A stretch of 64,000 nt of DNA from Venturia oleaginea (lineage: Eukaryota > Ascomycota > Dothideomycetes > Venturiales > Venturiaceae). Below are positions 31,824-41,659 of the stretch, in pieces (within the stretch, counting starts at the first letter, position 1; each line of letters starts with the position of its first letter). Under the pieces are notes generated by a model, which saw nothing but the letters and a program-made list of their open reading frames with translations, was not told the DNA's origin and did no database searches. The DNA lies in the NCBI GenBank assembly GCA_013176395.1, contig JABMLP010000036.1:62001-126000 (forward strand). Direction: 5' to 3'. The translations under genes were made by a program, and so were the position numbers.

Positions 31824-33321
31824 TCATTCTCTCCATGTTGAAATCCATGGAGCATGATCCAGTCGAGTCTTGATCACGTCATTGACGTGGGCATGAATGT
31901 AGTCCATCAGCCTCTGTTTTCGTTCATCTGCCCACTTCTCCTGGAGCTTTTCTGTTTTTGAGAAAATGACATGCACATGATCGCAGATGCCTCGCTCCTC
32001 TGCTTCTTGGATTCTTACACCACCCGAGGAAGCGTAAACATCGATTTTGTCCTGGCTCATCACCTCGACATATTTCGCTTTCTGGAGTCGCACAAATGCC
32101 TCATTCCAAAACAGTTCCTTCTCTCTCGACATCACGTATGAGTTCCAGGAGACGTGGTAACGGATTTTGCCATCAAAGAAGCTCAACGCGTCTTCGAAAA
32201 TGGCCTCCACATGTAGCCGAGCAATCCCGACATGAGAGTCAGCGGGGATCCGTTCGTCCGTAAACTGGGGCCAGGCTGTGGGCGAGGTGGTTATGGCGAG
32301 TTCTCTTATTCTTTGCCTCAGTGGGAATCCCATCAATGCCATCCCTGTTACATTCCTTCTTCACTTCCTTGGAAGTCTTCGACCGTGACCTTTTCTTCGC
32401 TTTTGAGGCTTTTGCTTGCTCTTCGTCACTCTCTTCCTTGAGCTCCAAGCTGACACCGAAATGGATGCGCTCTCTTGAAAAATGATGTGCTGATTTGGCA
32501 TACTTCCAGTCCTCCTCCCTCGTTGAGAATGACTGATCATATGGTCCTGCTGGTAGTTTGAAGAATTCAGGCATACGATACACGTCATTGGTCAAGAATA
32601 CCAGCGATGTTTTGTGGGCATCTGATCCGAATGGTCTGTCTGGTTCTGGAGGTCGAATGTACAGACCGCTGTTCATAAAAATGAGCCCAGCGGGCCGCAG
32701 GCCATACGGAAGAATGTTATGGGACGTGGCACGAGCGGTTTTTAATTGTCGCCCTTCGAGCTGCGATGGCACGTCTACGAGTTGAACGTCAACTTGGACC
32801 CAGTGTTCTCGGCTGCTTCCAAGGCCTATCTCTGTCAAATCCTGGTTGGGCTCACCTCTTATCGTTCCATTTGTCGCTACATTCTATAGTCCCATTTCGC
32901 CATCCTTCTTTTTCCTCTGGTCTGTCTCTCTTCTTCTCCAGCCACACGAGCTCGGGAACCGATTCTAGACTGATGATGCTTACTGTGACTGGGACTGCAA
33001 AATAGCCCGTCTGGCTTTTATTGCACATGGATCTGTCTACACCCAGCTTCTGCGCAATGTCCGCTCGCAAATCGTAGATGGTGCGCTTGCTGGTGAGATC
33101 GCCCTCGGGACCGCACACGAAGAGGTCGATGTCTCCATGATCCTCCTTCTATGGGTGAGGAAATAGCACGATGACCTTGTCAAATATGATGCTTAGCTTT
33201 TTGACCACTCTGTCTTGAATGGTGGTGTAGATTGGTATTAGGAGACGGGACAGTAACGCGCTGGGTATCGCTGATTTGTGTGTGGGTTCTCGTAGAGCTC
33301 GGTGAAGGCGTGGCCGCCCAT
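31824..33321 (-). pseudogene. Decayed fungal nucleotidyltransferase-like gene
   Basis: The start MGGHAFTELYENPHTNQR (ATG 33321) resembles the MGG-x-AF opening of a conserved fungal family that I recall as having a nucleotidyltransferase-like GDID core. The core HGDIDLFVCGPEGDL lies at about 33135-33090. Between them, the frame must shift once near 33240 and cross a TAG at about 33150 (context FPHP-stop-KEDHGDID). Later exons include EHWVQVDVQLVDVPSQLEG and GLIFMNSGLYIRPPEPDRPF. A 76 bp intron with donor GTAACA (32276-32351) joins the 32838 frame to the frame ending at 31824. Family assignment is from memory of the pattern, not a search. The stop and shift suggest decay; sequencing error is the alternative. 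Confidence 0.5.
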
Positions 33322-34111
33322 TGTTAAGTCTGTGTGCTTATGGGTTTGGGTTTCGGACAAGGGATGAAGTGGTGTTTGGAAAGGTCTTGAAATTGCGCGC
33401 TCGCGATTTGATTGGTATGGTGATCCTTTTGGGATGGTGATCCTTCGGGGATGTGATGAGGTATGGTCTTGGAACGAGTCCGCTATCGAAAATGGGAAGG
33501 AGAGGAATTTGTGATGAGCTGGGAGATTAGCAGTTCCCAAGGGTCACGTCGAGCCCAATCGACGGAGAGAAGATGAAACGGCTCCATTTTCTGAGCTTAT
33601 ATGAAGCTCGGAAAATAGAGTAGAAACGATGTCGATTGACGTGTAATAGAAGTCGATGTGCCTTCATGGTCCTGGTTTACTTGTGGATATCGGGTGGAAT
33701 ACGCGATCAAGGCCATTCGACATGTTGTGATAGCGACCAGGCCGTGCACATATAAAGGAGCAGTGGTTACGCCACTTGCATCTATCGTCACTTGCCAACG
33801 ATTTCTTTGAGCCATCTATATCCAGGCAGAGGTTATTTGTTTGGCTACTTGGCTTGGTGGAATCTACAGGCGCTGCTGATGTACTATATACGCGTCCAAC
33901 CATCTTTTATCATGCTAATGGTTCGCTCACACGCGCGTAGTCAGTCTAGGAAGTAAATAAGGAGGGAGGGAGGTATTAACGCCTCTCTTCCCTTTGTTTT
34001 TCTCCTCCCCTCACTTATCCACAAACAAACACGCAAAGCCTTAATCCAAAGACGCAAAGAACAGCAAGAAAGTAACGAAACGGAATCGACGGATTGAAGT
34101 AAACTTTTGAT
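33322..34111. other. Intergenic region
   Basis: No gene was recognised. It contains a GGATGGTGATCCTT-type short direct repeat near 33416-33445 and pyrimidine/purine-rich tracts near 33960-34015. Confidence 0.3.
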
Positions 34112-34113
34112 TA

Positions 34114-35977
34114 ACGTGTTCCACCACCGAGCTGGTCAACCCACCGAGCTGGTCAACCCACCGCTGGTCAAAAAGGCTTGGCACGATCAACTCATGTTAC
34201 GACTCTTCAATTTAATCGCTATTAACAATAGATTCTAATTCCGTCGTGCTGCTATCTGATTCAGATGATATCTCGATATCTTTTTTACAAGTTCGCGCAT
34301 TATGCCCAGTTGCGCCGCAGTTCCTACAGCGCCGTTGAGTTGGTCGGGCTATTTCTTGACCACCACTGCCACGAGCCTTCTTTGATCCCTGAGGCGCGAC
34401 AGACGCCTCGGCAGCTACCTGCGCTGCTACAGTCCCATACTCTATAGTACCACCTTGCTGGATCCACTTCCTTTTGCGCCATTTTCGCTTTGTCATTACT
34501 GCCAATTGCTCTTCAAGCTCGCGGTTGCGCGCAACAAGTAGAGCGTTTTGGTGTAGCATCAATTCAGCGCCCTTGACAAGCTGAGAAAAGCCTGCCTGCG
34601 CAGTAACTGTTGACCGAGTAAAGGACTCGCTTACGAGCTTGGATTGGGATCCAAATTCAAGAGTATTACTTGGAGTCTTCGACTGCCACGGCGTCTCCTG
34701 CGGTGGGGGTGCTGGTGGGGTACGTAGCCGTACTTCAAGGCGATCCAATACCACCTCCGCGTTGATAGGGACTAGCCCTACCATCTCAAAAGCCTTTCGA
34801 CAGTTCTCTTCTGTAAACACGTCGAAAAACGCGTCTTTGAAGGCTGGGAGGAAGCCTTCTTTGTTGATATGGTAGACGCGTCGGCGTGCCAAGTCTCGAA
34901 CTCGTTGAGAGTACTTGCACTTCAACGGCGAGAAGCAGACCACATCAAGCGGCTGGAGGATATGCGATGAATGAGGTGGCATACAGAGCGTTATGATCTT
35001 ATGTTCGAGGCAGTAGTCCTTGAAATCCTGGTTGAGATGGCTCTCATGGCCGTCCAAGATGAGCAGCCTATACCCCCCCACTTGACGCGCCTTTGTATAC
35101 GCGTCAAAGTGCTTCAACCACTCAAGACCAAGCGCGTTGTTTGTCCAACTGTTCTCAGAGACCGAGAGCTTCCAATTCCGTGGTATATCTGCCTCCGCAT
35201 ACCACGCAGAGATGTGAACGCGTCCTTTGTAGATAATGAATGGCGGGGTCGCATACCCAGCGGCGCAGATGCTCTGGATAATTGTAACCCACTCGCGATC
35301 GCCTGGCTGGATCAAATTAGGCCGTGTACGTCTTTCAGAAGCTGTGACGACCTTCATTGACCCAATAACGCCCATCTGGAAGCCAATCTCGTCAAAGTTG
35401 TGCGTATCCTCGTCGTGGATGCCGTACTTTGCCTTAGTGTCTGCAACGAGCTTGAACCACGCGCCAATAATCTCTGGATCTTCCTGTAGTATCCTCTGCC
35501 TATCCTCAGCTCGATTGAAGGCCATCTTGAGCTCATCTGAGCGCGTTATAAACCTCTCAGCCCAGGTTTTCCCTACTGGCTCTCCACCGCGTACACCTAG
35601 TAGTTTATCCGCCATATCTGCCACCTCACACAGCCGGGGCGCGAATCCTCGCGAATCGAGGTCGAGGATGTATTGGACAATTGTCTGCTCTTCAGTCGTA
35701 GTGAGCTTGTGTTGGGCGTTGCGAGTATCTAGGCGATACGTGATTCCGTTGTATCGGCTAGTCAATGTTGAAGGAGGTACATCAAACGCTTCAGCAGCGC
35801 GCCGGAGGCTTCGGAATTGGTGGGTGTTATAAGCAGAAAGGGCAAGCTGAATTCTGCCTTCTCTGTTAGATAATTGCGCATTTTGTTGTTGAGACATATC
35901 GTGTTAATGAGGGAGTTGGTCGTCTTGGCAGAAACTGACCAGCTCGGTGGGTTGACCAGCTCGGTGGTGGAACACGT
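34114..35977 (-). mobile_element. Complete Fot1/pogo-type transposon (Pogo-A)
   Basis: The 1864 bp element is flanked by TA at 34112-34113 and 35978-35979. Its inverted ends begin ACGTGTTCCACCACCGAGCT. The terminal repeats contain a subterminal direct repeat (CCGAGCTGGTCAACCCA twice at the left end). Length and TA duplication fit fungal Fot1-like elements. The transposase ORF is uninterrupted, so it is potentially autonomous. Confidence 0.9.
34212..35897 (-). CDS. Fot1/pogo transposase with C-terminal CCHC knuckle
   Basis: 561 residues. The N-terminal psq-like helix-turn-helix is visible as RRAAEAFDVPPSTLTSRYNG. A CENP-B-type DNA-binding segment follows (LTTTEEQTIVQYILDLDSRG, then VGKTWAERFI). 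The DDE domain shows NFDEIGFQMG, LLILDGHESHLN and PPHSSHILQPLDV, which hold the three acidic residues. The C-terminus ends with a zinc knuckle (CRNCGATGHNARTC) and a Ser/Glu-rich tail. It would act in the nucleus on the terminal repeats and integrate at TA. No stop or frameshift was seen, and the ATG is the first in frame, just inside the right terminal repeat region. Confidence 0.93.
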   Translation of the reverse strand: MSQQQNAQLSNREGRIQLALSAYNTHQFRSLRRAAEAFDVPPSTLTSRYNGITYRLDTRNAQHKLTTTEEQTIVQYILDLDSRGFAPRLCEVADMADKLLGVRGGEPVGKTWAERFITRSDELKMAFNRAEDRQRILQEDPEIIGAWFKLVADTKAKYGIHDEDTHNFDEIGFQMGVIGSMKVVTASERRTRPNLIQPGDREWVTIIQSICAAGYATPPFIIYKGRVHISAWYAEADIPRNWKLSVSENSWTNNALGLEWLKHFDAYTKARQVGGYRLLILDGHESHLNQDFKDYCLEHKIITLCMPPHSSHILQPLDVVCFSPLKCKYSQRVRDLARRRVYHINKEGFLPAFKDAFFDVFTEENCRKAFEMVGLVPINAEVVLDRLEVRLRTPPAPPPQETPWQSKTPSNTLEFGSQSKLVSESFTRSTVTAQAGFSQLVKGAELMLHQNALLVARNRELEEQLAVMTKRKWRKRKWIQQGGTIEYGTVAAQVAAEASVAPQGSKKARGSGGQEIARPTQRRCRNCGATGHNARTCKKDIEISSESDSSTTELESIVNSD

Positions 35978-35979
35978 TA

Positions 35980-36787
35980 TAATCTTGGACGCTTAAAAGG
36001 GAGGTTCCGATTTCTCTCTGCTTCGGATTCGAATGGCATTGTCCATTACCGGACCGTCTAGCTACTCCGTTTATTCATCTGTTTACTCCTTCCTCTCTCT
36101 TACGCAACATTGCTACTTTGAGGATTTGGCATTAGGACGGGAGAGATGGGGTTGTCTGATTTTATTGCGTGGTTGGGTATGTGGCGAGATGGGGCATAGA
36201 TGGATTTATCTGGACGAAAAGGGTAGAGCGTGGATATTAATAAATATGTAATCGTAGAGTTGGCAGTTATATATGAGGCGGATGATTGGAGGGTGATTAT
36301 AGGATATACAGTAACCCGATTTAATAGTTATCCTGGAGGGGGAGGGGTGTTGGGTGTTAGTATAGTATAGTATAGTAGTTGTTTATCCAAATCAGGAAGG
36401 GAGATTGTTCTTACATTAGTTGAGGTTGCGGAAAAGGGGGGGGGGGGGGGGGGCGGGGGTTGAATGCGAGTCTGCTGGTGGTCTAGTAATGGTAGTAAGG
36501 GATTGGCGAGGTATGTAGCAATAAGACGTGAGGAAAAGCAACAATACCTTGATCGTAATACAGCTACAATTTTCATAATTGATCTCTGCAGGCAGGACCG
36601 GGACTGGAAGAAAATCTTGAGCTCGAGCTCTTGCTCTTGATAAATATCTGGTATCCATGAAGCCAATCACCCTACCCAGTACAAAACGCCATTCAAAACA
36701 GCAACATGTTTTCCGCACGCTGAATTCGAAAACCCGCTTCGCTCCAGAACAAGATAAGAACAAAGTATGAGGAGGTATCAAAGAAGA
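35980..36787. other. Intergenic region with a poly-G tract
   Basis: A run of about 20 consecutive G at 36437-36457 interrupts otherwise AT-rich sequence. It also contains short TATAG repeats near 36360. No gene was recognised. The right end is the 3' flank of the lysophospholipase gene. Confidence 0.4.
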
Positions 36788-38925
36788 TCAAAAAAGTCCA
36801 AACAAAGCCACCACTCCACTCAAAACCAACCATACACTACCCACCACATTACCACCAGGCGCAGCACTATGCTTCGCCTTGAAATTCGGCAAAATCAACT
36901 CTGGCGTATAAGGAACCACAGGCGTCTCCGCCTTCACCGTCCCATTCCAACAATAGTCCTTGAAACACTTCGTACAGATATCAGGCACCTTCGTCCTCGT
37001 CCTCTCCAAACTCCTGCTTAAAACCGCACATCCGACACAAGCGGGCCAATTGGCGTCGAGCGTCGAATTACCCATCGTCGCAACCAGATATCCATTCTGC
37101 ACCATGATGTTTCTCGTGCTGGTGTTATATTGCGCTTCGAAGGTGGACGTGTTTGAATTGAAGATGTAAGGGGCGTTGGGGAGGTACACGACGATTGGAC
37201 CGGGTCCGGTCATATTCCTACTATCGCAGCCGAAGAAGGTGGGGCGTTTATTTAGACCTAAATTGACGATTGTATTTTGATCTGGGATGGCGGGAAATGC
37301 TGTTCCGTTTTGGACGGAGGGGTTCATGGAGCGGGCGTAAGTTGCTACGAGTGCTGTGCCGTTTGGCCAGTTGGCTCCGGCACCTAGTGTATCGGCCGAG
37401 GAATCGACGGCGAAGATGACGTCGACGTTGCGCTCTGGTTGGATTAATGGATGGAGTGGGATATTTTGGAGATCCTCGCCTCCATCAACGAGGGTCAGGG
37501 AACGACTTCTTGCGCCGGGATTCCTCTGCGTGTTCCAGCCAAGGAAAGGGTTGGGCGACCAATCTGCGATGTCTTCTTCGTTCTGACCGACTCTTGTCAA
37601 GATTTTGGTGATGGCGGTTTTGACGAGGGAGGGGAGGCCTGAGATGCTGCCGATGTTGAGTATGAATTGGTTGAAGAGGGATGAGCTGGTCCCCATGATG
37701 TATCCGGCGTTGTCGAAGCCAGCAATGCATTTGTCGTTGTTTCCGAGGACGCCTGCGGAGAAGTTGGATCCGACATAGGCGAGAGGAGCAAATCCATATA
37801 GCATAGGGTCGTGCGAACCCATTTCCCAGGGATTGAATTCGAACACTGTGGCGTTCAAGGAGATGAGAATCTCGCCGGGAGCTCTTCCGTCTGCTACAAT
37901 GATGGGCATAGGCACGTTTCCGTCGGTGAACAGAGGTGTCTTGGAAATCGATGACCATGTGTATGCTGTTTTTCGGTCAGAGAATGCCTCAACTGTATGA
38001 CATGCATTAACATACCAGGACCACCAGCAGGCGCATTAATCAGCTGGTACGACAGCGCTCGACCCCAGTAATCCGTGATCGTGGTGTTGAATCCCCTATC
38101 CTCCTTGCTTTGCACGCCCGACCAGAGGTCAGCGAAGTATCTCACAGTATCCAATATGCCATTTTGAGGTCCTTCACGAGGGAGTTAGCACGTTGTAAGA
38201 GCATCACGGCAAGGCAACATACCCTCCAGAAGATTCCGCGAAAACTGCCAGAATCCTCCTGTCGCGCTTTTGTCTCCCGGGGTTGAAAGAATATCCTGTA
38301 CTGCCGTGAAGTTGTTCACGTATATACTGCCAATCAACCAACTGCCGCCAGACAATCCAGAAAGATATGTTGTCGACTGAAGCAATCCACCAAGATGGCC
38401 TTTGGACGTCGAGTTCGCCGTCCTAGAGTCAAAGGCTGCCAAAGCACCAGCACCGTTCAACAAAGCTCGGTATCCTCCTCCTGACATCGCAATACCGATA
38501 TTGGGTATACTAGCCACATTGGACTTGTGGTTGTCGAAGTATGCGTTTGTATCCAACCCGATGATACCCATACGCCCCAGCAGATCTTTCATCGGCGCGA
38601 TTGTGTTCGCCCTTCTCTTTTGTAGCCATAATGTCTCTTGCTGTGAAAGTGACCCAGCTAACCGGATGGTCGGCTGCTGACTGGGGCAGTTTACATCGCT
38701 GGGCGTGTATCCATCAGGCGCATCCGCGAGAGCTCTTTTTACCAGCGCTGCCTCGTACCCAGCCTCGACCTCGATCTGATTCCTGGCCGATGCCTCAAGT
38801 GGATTGCCTATCGTCGTTTTCAGTATAGGCCATGTCCCGCGACACTGTCATACGGAGCTGGACCTGTATTTACCATGTGCGACGGCCAACAACGCGCTGG
38901 CCGTCAGAAGAATATGGCTCAGCAT
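36788..38925 (-). CDS. Secreted/GPI-type lysophospholipase (phospholipase B)
   Basis: Four exons: 38925-38874, 38807-38223, 38171-38016 and 37965-36788, giving 656 residues, normal for the fungal family. Introns are 66, 51 and 50 bp with GTAAAT or GTATGT donors. Exon 1 encodes a signal peptide ([18 protein letters not shown]). The catalytic core shows [11 protein letters not shown], the nucleophile elbow GLSGGSW, and the Asp motif [16 protein letters not shown]. Together these are the Ser-Asp dyad of the PLA2/PLB superfamily. Many N-glycosylation sequons and C-terminal cysteines ([13 protein letters not shown]) are present. The last residues form a hydrophobic tail ([15 protein letters not shown]) consistent with GPI anchoring. 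The enzyme releases fatty acids from phospholipids and lysophospholipids at the surface or outside the cell. Confidence 0.93.
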
Positions 38926-39743
38926 GGCCGTTATAAGATTTCCGAAGATGTGGTATTACCAAAAATGTCAAAGAAACAATCAAAGAGGGGATGAGGAGAT
39001 CATGGCAGTCCTCATATAATGCATGTTCCTGAAGAGGCTGTGGTGTGTAATATGTAGAGTACCTCCGTACCTGGGCGGTTCATGACCAGTCTGATATCAG
39101 CCCAACGCCTCGGGCACAGCTGAAGCCCCCTGCCAATTGTTTTGGAGCTTAGCCCTGCAGCCAAGCGGGCCTAGGACATGAAACTAGGTCGAATGCACTT
39201 GATAGAGGCGTCGCGTATCCGTCCTCGTATTCGAAGGAGGTGAAGCTGAGTAAGATGTAGATGTCGGCATCTTGTTCAACTGCAAGCTCCTCCCGCACAA
39301 GATTGTCTTCGACGAGTGAATGGGCAGGGTCAGAACTAGATGCCCCATGCGAGATTGCTGCGGCGCATGAAATGCGGAAAGCGGGTAGTTCTCGTTCTAC
39401 GGGAGCGCTTTGCCTTGTTGGGTGAAGTCTTGGCAGCTTACTACTCACAATCTTTCGGTTCCTGATGAGTGTTTCCCCACAAGACCATCAGCAACTTCTG
39501 CTCCTTTGCCTCCTTCAAACAGCAATCTCATGTTCAAGATGATAACTTCCTTCCCCAATCCGGCCGTATCTATTGATCTGCGAAAGTCCGACCGTCTCGT
39601 CGCCTCCTCAGTAGTAATAAGCTTTCAGCATGACGAGTCAGTTTGCATTTACGCGTATCGGAACACCCGTAAAGAGGTTGAGTGTGCTTGAAAAGATGAG
39701 TGCTTAAATTTCCCTATCAGGTTGTCTCTAACCACGGAACCTC
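38926..39743. other. Intergenic region
   Basis: A minus-strand frame at 39149-39448 (about 99 codons, starts MSSKLPRLHPTRQS) has no recognised domain and no clear splice partners. Otherwise only the promoter of the lysophospholipase gene is expected here. Confidence 0.3.
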
Positions 39744-39886
39744 TACTGTGGTAGCCGGCCGATATATTGTTAGAACGCCGCCACCAGCCAGGGGGCTTAC
39801 AATTTTAGCGCATATCATGCTGCCAATGAGCCCCCTCGCCTGTATACTTAATAATATGTTGTTACTGTATTTTATACTCTACCTAC

Positions 39887-40957
39887 GTGTTCCTAAAGGC
39901 ATACCTGGCTTGTGTTTACCACCAAAATGCCCCTGTACGCCAAAAACAACCAGATCTTTCACGCGATGAGCGTTTACAAGTCAGAACCCTCCGAGATATT
40001 GGCTGGACTTACGAGCACATCGCCAACCACCTCAAAGTCACGCAGAGGCAGGTCCAGAATACGTGCCAAGCCGAACAAACTACGCCAAAGAAACGGAAAG
40101 GCCGAGATCCTTCTCTCTCAGAGGAGCAGATTGAGGAGCTTATCACCTTTATTCGCTACTCACGAACAAATCGGTTGATGTCCTACCTCCACCTCGCTAC
40201 TGGTCCCTTTGCATCTTGGGAAGTAGGAGAGTATGCTATACGAAATGCCTTCCGAAAGCATGGCTTTAAACAATACGTTGCTTGAGCAAAACCTCCTCTC
40301 TCAGAACGAAATAAAGCAATACGCCTTGAATGGGCTCTCGCACACGTCAATTGGACTCAAGAGCAATGGAATACTATCTTATGGACTGATGAGACTTGGG
40401 TGACAGGAGGGAGGCATCGCAAGCACTGGGTTACTCGGCAATCTGGTGAAGAGCTAGATAATACTTGTGTAGTTGATAAGATCTGAGAGCGGCGTGGTTG
40501 GATGTTCTGGGGCTGTTTTAGCGGTACCCAAAAGGGGCCTTGTCTCTTCTGGGAGAAAGATTGGGGTTCAATTAACCAGCGCTCATACTGTGAGCGTACG
40601 GTACCTGTTATTGATGGATGGCTACGGATAAATCCAGGTCTCCAGCTTATGCAGGATAGTACTCCTGGGCATGCTGCTGGCGAGACTTTTCAGGAGCTTA
40701 GAGAGCGAGGGATTACACCAATCTTCTGGCCTGCATACTCTCCAGATTTGAACCCAATTGAGGCAGTATGGAATCTAATGAAGGACTATATTGAAAATAA
40801 GTGGGGTGATAAACAACTTTCTTATAACCAGCTTCGGATAGCAGTGAAGGAGGCATGGGAGGCAACAACAGAACTGCAACTCCAAGATTTTGTAGCTAGT
40901 ATGAGTACACGATGTCAAGATGTAATCAATGCCCAGGGTGGGCATACGAAGTGGTAG
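39887..40957 (+). pseudogene. Tc1/mariner transposase with two in-frame TGA codons
   Basis: One frame encodes helix-turn-helix segments (RDIGWTYEHIANHLKVTQRQ), TILWTDETWVTGG, LQLMQDSTPGHAAG and YSPDLNPIEAVWN, all expected for a DD34E transposase. It is unrelated in detail to Tc1-A. TGA codons at 40283-40285 and 40484-40486 each stand where CGA (Arg) would keep the protein sequence plausible. Both are therefore explained by a single C-to-T change at CpG. The initiator ATG is uncertain: an ATG at 39927 is out of frame with the rest. Not functional. Confidence 0.85.
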
Positions 40958-41079
40958 CTTAAGTAATACATCATTACATGTTAACGTGTTTCACCAGTCA
41001 GTGGGCCGCCCCAGTCAGTGGGCCACCCCATCAAAAAGTACATTCTCTTGGTACAATAATTGCGATAATATCAACACCA

Positions 41080-41650
41080 ACGCCTGAATCAGCCCACAAA
41101 GAGGCTAGATTACTCGTTGCGAAGCAAAGCTTTCAAAAGAATCAAAAATCAAGTCGACGTCAAATCTCAGCGTTATACGATATATCTCGAGCTACACTTC
41201 AGCGTCGTCTCAAAGGCATCAAACCACAGAGCGAATCCAAGCACAAAAAACGAAAGTTACAACTACATGAAGAGCAGGCTCTAGTTCAGTGGATCCTGGA
41301 CCTTGATCGGCGCGGATTTCCCTCTCAGATTATTGACGTACGACAAATAGCAACTGTTTTGCTCGAAAAACGTGGTACAGAACCTCCACCACAACCAGTC
41401 GGGAAGAACTGGGTATCCCGCTTTATCTCCACTCAAACTGAGCTTCGTACAAAGTGGAATCGCAAATTCCATTCACGGCGTGCAAAATACGAAGATCCAG
41501 TGATAATTAGCGCGTGGTTTCAGCGCGTTGAAGAGATGCGTCTATTGTTCGGTATCCTTACGGAGGATACATACAATTTTGATGAGACTGGCTTCATGAT
41601 GGGGGTTATTGCGACTGCAAAGGTGGTTACAAGTGCAGATATCAGAGCAT
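41080..41650 (+). pseudogene. Pogo-B transposase, 5' part
   Basis: The frame shows a psq-like DNA-binding region (SSRRQISALYDISRATLQRR), the CENP-B-like segment (EEQALVQWILDLDRRGFPS, VGKNWVSRFI) and the first catalytic motif NFDETGFMMGV. It is aligned with Pogo-A throughout. After AKVVTSADIR the match is lost because Copia-4 sequence begins. The exact junction within 41640-41665 cannot be fixed by eye. Confidence 0.82.
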
Positions 41651-41659
41651 CTAGGAGCC

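Noticed and set aside
31466..31873. 135-codon plus-strand ORF
   Set aside because: It overlaps the 3' end of the minus-strand nucleotidyltransferase-like gene and has no recognisable features.
37485..37958. 157-codon minus-strand ORF rich in Arg and His
   Set aside because: It is an alternative frame of the lysophospholipase gene, whose real frame carries the family motifs.
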